Source: Isoetes taiwanensis
Taxonomy: Eukaryota > Streptophyta > Lycopodiopsida > Isoetales > Isoetaceae
DNA length: 64,000 bases
Direction: 5' to 3'
NCBI GenBank assembly: GCA_021234155.1
Contig: JAJEKV010000664.1
Location: forward strand, 58,275-122,274
The notes beneath the pieces are model-generated. The model searched no databases. It was not told the DNA's origin and saw only the letters and a program-made list of their open reading frames with translations. This document shows, piece after piece, positions 23,606-33,493 of the stretch. Both the position numbers and the translations under genes were made by a program. How positions within the stretch are numbered: the stretch's first letter is position 1; each line of letters starts with the position of its first letter.

Positions 23606-23985
23606 GGCATAATGTTGGCCCCATTTTGGGCCCAACATGATAGAGCTGGCACTAGCATTTTATTGACCAGATGGTGGCATTTTTTCGGGCGTGGTATTTA
23701 TCAACCACTGTCATGTTTGAACCAAAAAAAATACACGAGGTTTTTGTGGACAACCAATTTTTGAGTGTGTGTCATGTTAAAACCACATTGAGAGAAAAAG
23801 TACATGGAGTTTTTTTAGGTTCACGCTGGTTCAAACATGACGGTGGTTGATAAATACCACGATTGGCATTTTTTTTTGAAAGTTGCAATGGATTTATGGT
23901 ATTTATAGGGGTCAGAATCAAGGCATCGTGAAAGGAGAGATGTTCTTTATTGGAAAAAAAAGGGAAAAAAAATCTAAGATTATGA
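23606..23985 (+). repeat. Inverted repeat E, left arm (contains a MITE)
   Basis: Apart from a 179-bp insertion, this matches 29190-29427 in inverted orientation, from the palindromic TTGGCCCCATTTTGGGCCCAA through a TATTTATAGGGG box to GAGATGTTCTTTATTGG. It also lacks about 28 bp present in the other arm, lost between short direct repeats. It is probably the terminal part of a retroelement. Confidence 0.82.
23686..23864. mobile_element. Small foldback MITE, MULE-like target duplication
   Basis: A 179-bp insertion with terminal inverted repeats of about 34 bp (CGTGGTATTTATCAACCAC at the left end, its complement at the right). It is flanked by a 10-bp direct repeat, GGCATTTTTT, at 23676-23685 and 23865-23874. 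The partner copy at about 29344-29358 has a single GGCATTTTTTTT and no insert, which is an empty site. A 9-10 bp duplication is typical of Mutator-like elements. It has no coding capacity. Confidence 0.85.
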
Positions 23986-24145
23986 TGTTCTTTTTTCTGA
24001 AGAGAATTAACGGTGCCGACCTTGGCCTTAGCCTATGGAGTAGGTTCCGAGAATGGAAGGAAAGATGGCAGGTTAAAAGAAGGGGGGGATCGAAATCTCT
24101 TTTGGGCGCTTCCGGAGAGTTTGCCAGTGATTGAAGAATAAAGAG

Positions 24146-24631
24146 TACAAGTTATTTCTGTTATTAAATTGAATTGAAAAAGCTCAAGCTTATGCTGCAC
24201 AGGTCTTCTCAAACTTTCAAAGAGAGTTTGGCTATGCCAAGCTGCACAAGAACATGTGATTTCAGTGGGTTATCTTGAAGTTTCATAGCAAGGCAACGTT
24301 TACTGTACAAAGTTATTTTCCGTTATTAAATTGAATTCAAAAGCTCAAGCTTATGCTGCACAGGTCTTCTCAAACTTTCAAAGAGAGTTTGGTTATGTAC
24401 CCAAACTGCACAAGAACATGTGATTTCAGTGGGTTATCTTGAAGTTTCATAGCAAGGCAACGTTTACTGTACAAGTTATTTCTATTATTAAATTGAATTC
24501 AAAAAGCTCAAGCTTATGCTGCACAGGTCTTCTCAAGCTTCCAGAGAAAGTTTGGCTATGCCAAGCTGCACAAGAACATGTGATTTCAGTGGGTTATCTT
24601 GAAGATTCATAGCAAGGCAACGTTTACTGTA
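24146..24631. repeat. Three tandem ~162-bp repeats (leader of the gag-only element)
   Basis: Units start at 24146, 24306 and 24470 and are very similar, with CTCAAGCTTATGCTGCACAG and ACAAGAACATGTGATTTCAG inside each. The array abuts the primer-binding-site-like sequence (minus-strand GGTATCAAGT, 24631-24640) of the LTR at 24641-25006, so it is probably an untranslated leader amplified in tandem. Confidence 0.88.
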
Positions 24632-24640
24632 CTTGATACC

Positions 24641-25006
24641 TGATGCGCTTAGCCTTGGAATTTAAGCAGCTATTATATTATGTCTATTTCTTTCTGTGCA
24701 GCACCGTCATCTTGTAATGCAGACACATGGGCCTTGAAAACTTTGATTAGAATATAAGGAAATAATGCTAACCAGTAGCAAATGATTGCTGGTCAGACAA
24801 GAAGTTGTTTTCAGCTTTTGTTGTGAATATTTTAGATGCACAAATGGAGTGCATTAATAGACTTTATGAATGTCTACTGAATTGATCCTATGTTTTCCAT
24901 CAGTTTATTGTTTATTTCTGAGACTGACTGAGTTGCCAACATCCACCAAGGCCTCTATTTATAGTTACATATTTTTGCAGATGTGATATCTCCCTTCTTT
25001 CAAACA
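24641..25006 (-). repeat. LTR-like repeat B, minus orientation
   Basis: 366 bp, starting TGTTTGAAAG and ending GCGCATCA on the minus strand (TG...CA). It carries a TATA box (CTATAAATAGAGG, complement of about 24953-24965) and an AATAAA-containing stretch. The stop codon of the gag frame at 25007-25009 touches its 5' edge, and GGTATCAAGT, a primer-binding-site-like word, follows its 3' edge. It is repeated in inverted orientation at 26481-26839. Confidence 0.8.
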
Positions 25007-26202
25007 TTATGAACTATTAGTCTGATGTGGTTCCATAATTGAAACTTCAGATAAGTGCCTCATTTGCATGTAGACATCATCATCCATCTGCTCAACAGGA
25101 AAAACATTCTTATTCCCACTTAATATATGCTCAGATGGCACATGGAAATCATTATCATACTCTTTCTTGACCAGCTTCCTTTGTTTCATATAGATCTTTG
25201 CCCCTTTAGCTTTCCTACTATTATTATCTACCAACAATTGCATACCACTTGATGGTGTTACTTCTGAATGTTGGCAAACCTTATGCCCCATGTCATTGGC
25301 TTCTATAGTACATGAATTTGCCCTCGCTATCTCAACTCGTAGCTCTGTAGGCTCACAATGTGTCCTGCTATCCTCTACACAGTCCAGAATTAAATGAGAC
25401 TTATTACTTCCATCCTCAAATGCTGTTTTTTCAACAACTGGTGCATAGTCTGATACAACATGATATAATTTGGTGGGGAAGCTTGGAGCACCATAACATA
25501 CCTCATGGTGCCCCAGAAGTGGCCTGTTTAAGGTTGTCTGCTTGCTAAATTCGTCTGCTTTCATAGTGCATATGACATCAAGAATTTCATTGGCTGGCTT
25601 ACAGAAAGAACAGGAAAATTTACTACAAAATACTGCATTCTATGAGTAAAATTTACTGCATTCTTCAAAACAGGAGTGGTGCCTACAGAGATGCTTGCAT
25701 TCAGATTAAATACACCATCAAACTCAGGTAAATGATCATAAACCCGCACAATACTTTTGGCTTTAGCAAAAAGCATCTTCATGGAAGTAAGCTCTTCTCG
25801 GGAAACACAATTATGTAACTTTTGGTACAATTTTGGCATCCGAGCCTTAAATCCCTTAATGAAAAAATGCATTTGATGCCTGACTGTGCTTTGAACATCA
25901 TTTGCTTCACAGACTTTTAAATACTTTGCAAATCGCTCCATGTATGAGTATAGAGATTCACTTATGCCAATTGAGAAGGTATACAATGCCTCAATCAATT
26001 CATCCTTCCGTAGATTAACTCCAAACCTTTCAGAGAAACTTTTGAAAATTGTATCCCAATCATCTCCCTCGTAGGTAACACAATACTCAAACCAGTTTGC
26101 TGCTTCCTCCCCTCGCATGCATCTCCCAAATGTACCATCAAATGTTGGATGTGCGGGTGCCATGCATGTTCTTAGCTGCTGTAATATATCAAGTAACTCC
26201 AT
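25007..26202 (-). pseudogene. Retrotransposon gag protein (gag-only, TR-GAG-like element)
   Basis: Gag builds the particle that packages retrotransposon RNA. The frame 26202-25561 (213 codons) matches the retrotrans_gag pattern: GEEAANWFEYCVTYEGDDW (residues 31-49), SFSERFGVN, then SESLYSYMERF and KGFKARMP. A second frame (25564-25007, 185 codons) overlaps by 4 bp and is probably the same protein after one shift. It has no zinc knuckle, and its stop lies directly against the LTR. No protease, integrase or RT follows. A gag frame ending at an LTR fits the non-autonomous TR-GAG class known from plants. It would depend on an autonomous relative for movement. Confidence 0.75.
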
Positions 26203-26282
26203 ATTGAGCTTAGGACTGTAGCCCCAGTAGCCCCAACTGCAAACACTAAAACCAGGAGTGATCTCGGTAGGACCTCCAAAAA

Positions 26283-26480
26283 TGTTGAGCTGGATCCTGG
26301 CACCACTGCTCCAACACCCAAGAGAGCCCTATGAACTGATCAAGACCTCCAAACTGTTAGGCACAGTTAAGCCCTATATAACCTTGAGGCATTTTAATAT
26401 AGAGGATCAAATTCTAAACAGCTGCGAGCTAAGATATGTATCTAGTCACGTTTTGACTCGATGCCTTTACAAGGACATAA
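26283..26480 (+). repeat. Direct repeat A, copy 2
   Basis: Second copy of the 23168-23372 repeat. It lies between the 5' end of the gag frame and the plus-oriented LTR-like repeat B. Confidence 0.8.
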
Positions 26481-26839
26481 TGTTTGAAATAAGGGGGATA
26501 TCACATTTGTAAAAATATGTAACTATAAATAGAGGCCTTGATGGATGTTGGCAACTCAGTCAGTCTCAGAAATAAACAATAAATTGATGGAAACATAGGA
26601 TCAATTCAGTAGACATTCATAAAAGTCTATTAATGCACTCCATTTGTGCATCTAAAATATTCACAACAAAAAGCTGAAAACAACTTCTTGTGCGATCGGC
26701 AATCATTTGCTCTACTGGTTAGCATTATTTCCTTATATTCTCACGGCCCATATGTCTGCATTACAAGATAGCGGTGCTACCACAGAAAAAAATAGACATA
26801 ACATAATAGGCGCTTAAATTCCAAGGCTAAGCGCATCCG
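26481..26839 (+). repeat. LTR-like repeat B, plus orientation
   Basis: Inverted partner of 24641-25006. It starts TGTTTGAAATAAGG, has the TATA box ACTATAAATAGAGG at about 26522-26535, and ends before GGTATCAAGC (26840-26849), which is primer-binding-site-like. Having opposite orientations around one gag frame is not how an intact LTR element is built, so two nested or rearranged elements are present. Confidence 0.8.
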
Positions 26840-26849
26840 GGTATCAAGC

Positions 26850-27770
26850 TTATCAATTATCGGTTGGAGTTGCTTTCTTTTTAAATCAATTAGATTTTTG
26901 AAGTGAAAACAAATTTTCTCTTGGATGTTAGTGGGCGCGCATGCAACCCCACAATTATAGTCGCATAACCATTTGTTTAAAACATTATAAAACATGCATG
27001 AAATAACAAGTTAGATATATTATAACCATTTGTTCAAAAGCATTATAGAAAGCATGCATGAATTAACAATAGACTAGTCAAATTTATTATGTAAATGCAA
27101 TATTACCAGCAGAGTTTGGAGTGTTATTATTAGCAGAATATGGCAATGTAAATATTTGGTCTAGAATATGGAGTGTTGTTGTTAGCAGAATATGGCAATG
27201 TAAATATTTGGTCCATGGGGCCTGCTACAATTTTGATCATTATATGTTGTAAGATAACCAGGAAAGGCACATATTCATTCAAACTCTCCATTGTAAACTC
27301 TGTAACACATGAACTTCCAATATATGTCATCTTTAATCCAACAAAGAAATACATCTTGAAATTTGTCTCATCAACAAGAAGAATTATGGGTGCTCAATAA
27401 CAAACTTTAGTTTATTGTTGCCATTCTCCACAAAAGGTGTCTATCTAATGGAAAGGAGCACACTTACAAGATATTAGTTTGATGCTCCTTCGGCCATAGG
27501 CACATAGAAAAACACTTCATTAGGTCATATGCAAATTAGAATGCCTCTTCATCTTCAATACCACTGCATTGGCGATCTTCTCCACCTTTTATCGCATATT
27601 GTAAGGTAGTTAGATCCTTCAAAATAAGCTCAAATTGGACGTATATTAGAGAGAACTATTTTGTTTTTTCTCAAATTAATGAATTTGTGATTATCAATCG
27701 CACTGATGGAGCCTGTGATACGGGTATTCGTACCATACGAGTATTTTACTCATATGTACAAAAGATGGTC
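26850..27770. repeat. Unassigned DNA with a 52-bp tandem duplication
   Basis: Contains two copies of a 52-bp unit (27118-27169 and 27170-27214, the second partial) with TAGCAGAATATGGCAATG in each. The rest is AT-rich leader-like sequence after the LTR. No convincing gene. Confidence 0.7.
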
Positions 27771-28110
27771 GTCACACGGATGCAAAAAAAAGTATTTGCA
27801 CAAGACAAGATTTGAACTCACAACCTTCTAGCTACAAATCACACATCTTTGTCAAGTATGCTATCAATACTTATTGAAAGTATTCCTCACATCTTCTTCA
27901 TAGGCAGGGCTGTTTCCAAGAGGTTCTAGAATATTCTAGAACCTACATATATGCGCAACACTTGGCACAGTCTCATCCATTGGAGTGGCATAATTGTGAC
28001 CATTAGGCTAGATATATATAGAGGCGCCTCCTTCTTGTCGAACTATTCCAGTTCAATGCCAGACTTAAGCCTTCTAAGCATCTCTATCGTGCTCCTGCTT
28101 GCCTTCAGGC
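27771..28110 (+). repeat. Chromovirus-type LTR, plus orientation, diverged
   Basis: Begins GTCACACGG and has TTGCACAAGACAAGATTTGA near its start and GGCGCCTCCTTCTTGTCGAA near its end, with a TATA-like AGATATATATAGAGG at about 28010. The same order of words occurs on the minus strand from 30945 down to about 30600 (TGTCACACC, TTGCACAAGACAGATTTGAA, GGCACCTCC...). The two are inverted copies of one LTR family. Confidence 0.7.
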
Positions 28111-29379
28111 CATTGTATTCTTGTGCATATATCGGATTCTTTATCGATTTTGATGTGTTTCTTACGTATTCATCGCGTATTCTCCTTGTACCAGAATTTG
28201 TACCAAAATTCCTTACCCATTCTTGCATGCTCTATTTGGTAATTTTATCTCTATGGAGGAGGCTTCGACCTTATTATAGCAAGTCCAGTAGCTTATTCAA
28301 GTATGCCAACAGTTACAGTTGGACAATAAAGAGCTTAGAGAATGGATTACTTCACATGAATCTGCTTCTAACTCTAGATTGAGGCTATCAGAGCGTAAGA
28401 CTAGCTTGCCATAGACGTTTGACGGCATTTGGGCCAAGTTTGCGACTTTTTGAATCGGATTAGGCTTGTCCTTTAACTCCATCCTCATAGGTATCCCACA
28501 GTTGGGAACAAGTTGGATTGGTCGATTATGCTCCTGAGGACCGACTCTCAGTTGGTTTGCTTCTTTGCTTCTTTACTGAGCTCGAGGCATGTTTTGGAGG
28601 TACAAATTAGCAGCACACAATTGCTACGAATCTTAGTAATCTCAGGCAAGGTTCTCATCCAGCTTTAGTGTATGTATCAAAATTTTGTCAAATTGCTTAA
28701 GATACAGCCTGGGATGATGTTGCACTTCGAGATTATTTTCGAAGGGCTTATGTAAGGATGTCAAGGACATGTTATTATCTATGGAAGACCCCAAAATGCT
28801 AGAAGAAGACTCCAGATTTATAGTTCATTGTGATAATAATCTATTTAAGTGGAGACAGGAAAGACCCAATCATACTTTTTCTCCAAACGCACCTGTAGTA
28901 CCAGTCTTGCTCCATCCTACATCTCTTATGTAGATAGTCTAGTGTCCATGCGAGATCGATCATCATGCGGTTCGAGGCCCCTTGTCGGCCGACTAAAAGT
29001 GGCGGGAGAGGGCAATCTTGGTTTCTACTATGGAGAATCTGGCCATATTGCTTGTGGATATCCTGTTAAACATCCCAGAAAACTCCAGGGGCCAGTCCAA
29101 GTAATAGGAAACTCTCGACGGATGGCCACCATTTCTAAGATTCCCCCTATACGTGATGAAGGGCATATTCCATATAATAAGGTGAGTAAGGAATTTTTTT
29201 TTATCTCTACATCATTGGAGTCAGAATTTGAGATTTTTTTTCCAATAAAGAACATCTCTCCTTTCACAATGCCTTCACAATGGCATGTTCCCTGTAACCA
29301 TGATTCTGACCCCTATAAATACCATAAATCCATTGCAACTTTCAAAAAAAATGCCACCATCTGGTCAATAAAATGTTAG
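28111..29379 (+). pseudogene. Chromovirus gag remnant with a damaged zinc knuckle
   Basis: Downstream of the plus-oriented LTR, frames broken by many stops end in the 28849-29379 frame. That frame includes FYYGESGHIACGYPVK, a CCHC zinc knuckle in which the second Cys and the last Cys position have become Tyr. Position after an LTR and the knuckle make a gag assignment reasonable. The upstream gag body is not confidently readable. The last third of the frame runs into inverted repeat E and is not coding. Confidence 0.5.
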
Positions 29380-29427
29380 TGCCCGCTCTATCATGTTGGG
29401 CCCAAAATGGGGCCAACATTAGCCCCA
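29190..29427 (-). repeat. Inverted repeat E, right arm (empty-site copy)
   Basis: Inverted copy of 23606-23985 without the MITE. It gives the pre-insertion sequence used to define that insertion. Confidence 0.82.
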
Positions 29428-30599
29428 TACTTAATGATTCTATGGGTTTGAAAGCGCATCCTTGGGTCTTCATTACCCTCATTCTATAAAATAGACCAGA
29501 CGAATCCTCAATGTCAGTATTATAATACACTCTAAAGAAACCCATTTACCTGCAATACACTGCTTACATGTGTTGCTCAAATTATTAACTCATGGGACAT
29601 CATAAGGCAGTTTGGTCCATTATTTTAAATCAAAGCTTCTTAATCATAGATCCAACCCAAAACATAATCCACAATTTTGGTACTTAGAAGCCCATAGCAA
29701 ACTGATGTGATGTGATGATGTCTCTAGGAATATGTGAAGATTCCTTTTTTGTGATTTTTTTGTGCGTAGATCATCCTATCTTCCTATGTAATTCAGTTCT
29801 TAATTTTCTTTCTATGCCACAATTCATAATAATAATTAAATCACACTAGTTTTAAATTGAACTAAGAACTTATTCGAAAACATACGAGATCTATTTATGG
29901 CTAGCTACGATGGATTTTGAAATTTGCCCGGATCTGCAAGGGCTTTGCTTTTGGTTATGCGATAGCTATAATTTGAATCAGACTGTCAGGTATGGTCCCT
30001 GCATGTTTCTTAAATCCTTCTGTATCTCTGCATCATGCCATCCGACCTGAAATTTGTAGCAATCTACCAGAACAAAAGAAATTTGTGGGAAACATTATAA
30101 TAAGATAGTCATATTTATAAGCAAATGTTCATATCGGTCACAGTTTCATTTTGATGTATGCTGAATTTATGCGTGACATTAAAAGCACAAGTACCAAAGG
30201 GCAAAAAAGTCAAAGGAAATTTGATGAAGAAGAGGATGGGCGGATTCGTTATGAAAACTTTGGCATTCTAAGCACATTGGAGATTTGCCTTCAAGTTCCA
30301 GTAAAAGTTTTCAATGTCTTGCTAATTTTATGAGGTAGAACCCTTCAGACGAGGCAGGAAAAGAAGGAATAGATAGAATCTATGAGGAAGGGGTAGGAGG
30401 CGGGTTTGTGGGTTGAAAAACATTGTATGTTCGAATAAAGGCGGAGAAAGGAAAAAAGAAATGAAAGCGTAACAACGGGATAAGGTAAAACTAAAGTGAG
30501 AGAAAGCGGCAATATGAGCAGGCCTTTATCGCCGCGAACTCACGTATCAGGCAGAAAATGCAGCCAGCAAATGAAGAAATACCTAAGACGGGCAGCACC
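29428..30599. other. No recognisable gene
   Basis: AT-rich sequence with only short chance ORFs and no clear repeat or RNA gene. The last 200-300 bp may be the far part of the LTR described next. Confidence 0.5.
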
Positions 30600-30945
30600 G
30601 ATATGAATTGTGAATCGTTATAATGGTTTGAAAGTGGGTGAACACGGCATGGTTCACGCCGCTCAGACCGCGTCAAACTGCAATGGTTCGACAAAAAGGA
30701 GGTGCCTCATTTCTAGGCCAATCCGCCGATCGCCACACCCAATGGATGATCTCAGCCGTCAAGGCATGCATATAGGTTTTATAACCAATTCTAGAACCTC
30801 CTGAGATAGTCCCACATATGGGAAGGCGTGAAGGAATGTTTTCAACAAATATTGGTAGTGCTTGGCAAAGGGTGTGTGACTGCAATTGGAAGGAGGTGAG
30901 TTCAAATCTGTCTTGTGCAACTACACTTTATCAGGTGTGACAACC
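30600..30945 (-). repeat. Chromovirus LTR, minus orientation
   Basis: On the minus strand it starts at about TGTCACACCTGATAAAG (30945) directly downstream of the chromodomain end of the element at 30.9-32.9 kb, as expected for its 3' LTR. It includes AGGTTCTAGAATT and GGCACCTCCTTTTTGTCGAA, matching the LTR at 27.8 kb. Confidence 0.7.
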
Positions 30946-32930
30946 ATTTTTTGTACATCACAGAAATATAATATTCGTATAATATCGAATATTCGTATGA
31001 TCATCACACACACGAGTCCTCTTTGGGGAAATTTGGGGCTGGAGTACTCAAAACTTGACTTGTTGGGTAACATCGGTGAAACTCGCAATGTTGTCGAGCG
31101 CGTTAGTCGGATTCTCGGTAGGCTCCCGGGTTCTATCACTTGGCAAGTAACCTTCCCAATGCGACAAAGTAATACTGTCGTCGGCGAAGAAACTTGGAGT
31201 CCATAATCTCGAACCTCGAACTCTTCATGATCATCAATCTCATTTGGTGGTGGAGGTGGAGGTACTTTCGATCTACGGAAATGGATTAGCCATATAGGGT
31301 TCCAACAAAGACATATGGAACAACTTGGGTGGCCGAGCCCGATGGTGGAAGTTCGAGATGGAAAGAGCATCACCAACTCATTCAATGATCAGATAGGGAC
31401 CTATTTGGTAGTCAAGCTTGCATTTACAAAGGCGAGTTGGCGGAAAATCCAAAGCGCCAAAAGAGGTTAAAACAAGATCCTGGTGCAAAATGAGGGGCGT
31501 CGACGGTCGGTGCTGATAGCATGATAGCGATGCGTGCTTGAGCACAGGCGGAGGAGATGGTCTTTGAAGATGATCTGGAGCATCGGGGCTTCTCGAGCCT
31601 ATCTTAAACCGGCTGGGATTGGTGAATCATATCGGGAGCGTTGAAAGACCACAGAAGGGGATGCATCGCGAAATTAATACGAGCGAGATGCGGCTTTTGT
31701 GGAGGCATGGGCAGAATTATTGTAAGCAAATTACGCCGGTGGTAATCAATCAACCCGTTTCTGATAATTGATGAAGTATCGCAAAAATATTGCTCAAGTG
31801 TTTGATTAGTCGCTCCATCGCCCATTTGGTCTCGAGGGTGATGTCAGAAAGAAGCGAGCGGCGTAATAGGCAGCTTCAAAAGCTAGCAACAATCGAGGGC
31901 GTGGTCCTTTGACAATGTTATCACGGTAAGCCATGGAGTGAACCACCTCTAAGTAAAGAAGAACCATTGTGGCTTCACTAGAGATAGAAGTGTTGCAAGG
32001 AATGAAATGTGCCATCTTGAAAAAATGGTCAACAACAACAAGGATGGCGTCATGGCCACGGGAGGATGGGGCTTTCGACAATAAAATCCACTTAGAAATA
32101 CTCTTCCAAGAATTTGGGCGGTAAAGGCTGAAAGCGAGGCCATGTGGGCGATGTTTGGGAGCTTTTGCCTGACAGACAAATATCACATGGCGTACAAAGT
32201 CTCAGCGGTCTTGGCGGGGACACGGCCACCAATAATCTTGAGCAATAAGTTCTAGAGTCTTGGCAATGCGGAGAATGGCGGTGAGAGGAGAATCATGCGA
32301 GAACTTGAAGTCGAGGGGCACCATCGGAATATCTGAAATCCATCATGAAGCGAAGTCCATGTCGAACCTCAAAATGATCATAGTCCAACCTCATTTATCG
32401 GGAAGATGATCTTTGAGCCAAAGGCGTGATATTATGTCTGCGCCAATGGAAGGAAGAGATGCTTTCGAGCAGGACTCCAACAAGGATGTATCATGAGGCC
32501 TTTCGAACAAAGTGATGGTCATGGTACGTAAAGATCATGTCTAGAATAATGTGAATCTTGATCAAATGTTGGCTCCAGCCTTAGGTTTGAAATAAGATCT
32601 GGCGAAAAGAGCATCTGGTTTCCCTTGAGCGTGCGGGCCAAAACTTGATGATGAAATCAAGCGGGATAGCACATGTGTATGCTCTAGAACGGCGGCGATT
32701 AAGAACTCGAGCATGAAAATACTCCAAATTGCGATGGTAGTATTATACGATCGCCTTATGAGGAGAACCCTCAGAGAAATAAATAAGCCTCCTGAAAAGA
32801 GTCAACAATGCGCAAAAAGTTTCTTGCTCGTAAATAGGATAGTTGATTTCTGCAGCCTGGAACTTTCGGAAATGATAGGCAATCGGACCTTGTTGGGTGG
32901 ATTCATGTTATGGTGTCTCATTACGCTCAT
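30946..32930 (-). pseudogene. Chromovirus (Ty3-gypsy) pol 3' half: RNase H, integrase, chromodomain, broken
   Basis: On the minus strand, RNase H words run from 32886: PIAYHFRKFQAAEINYPIY, then NLEYFHARVLNRR (about 32.73 kb) and PDALFARS. Integrase follows at 32186-31806 with ILVVVDHFFKMAHFIPC (catalytic Asp region) and, shifted, ATNQTLEQYF at 31.8 kb, where the catalytic Glu should precede NQTLEQY. The tail has PPPPPPNEIDDHEEFEV (about 31.25 kb), the start of a chromodomain. The order RNase H, integrase, chromodomain defines a chromovirus. Multiple shifts and stops make it dead. Its 3' LTR is at 30.6-30.9 kb. The 5' half and 5' LTR are not found in place. Confidence 0.82.
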
Positions 32931-33493
32931 TTTTGCACCACAAAATAGTCAAAACATAGTTCAAGATTGTGGTTTGTACACACAAAATTCAAATCATTTA
33001 GCATTTATGATAGTGCAAAAATAAAATTCCCTCTCTTTGGCATGATATCTTTCTCGAGAATAGGACCTTTTGAATTTGCCACACAAGCCAAATGCCACGG
33101 AGACCAAAATAGCGTGGACCGTAAAAAATAACCAAAAACACCAAAAAGACCTAAATAGACCACCAGAAGAATAGCGGATCTTGTGGATCGTAGCTTGTGG
33201 ATCATAGCCAAAGCAGATCTTGTGGATCATAGCCACCAAGCGAGATTGGCGGATCATAGCTTGCGAATCATGGGAAAAGCTTTTGGGAAAAGCTTTTGCT
33301 ATATCGATCGATTTTGTTTCCATTGATTTTTGACCTTGTGAAAAGACCTAAGCGAGAAGATTGCGGAGCATAGCGGATCTTGTGGATCCTGACTTGTGGA
33401 TTATAGCACAAAGATTGTCGGGATCATAGCTAGAGCTTGTGGCAAAGCTTTTGTTGTATGTAGTGCCGATTTTGTTTTGATTGATTTTTGACC
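32931..33493. repeat. Degenerate GCGGATCTTGTGGATCATAGC-type repeats
   Basis: From 33170 to 33440 short variants of CTTGTGGATCATAGC recur at irregular spacing (33179, 33195, 33217, 33373, 33391), and AAGCTTTTG words also repeat. No coding region is seen. Confidence 0.6.

Noticed and set aside
31200-31270. Proline-rich protein from PPPPPP frame
   Set aside because: The run is the linker before a chromodomain in the Ty3-gypsy tail, as the following EIDDHEEFEV shows.
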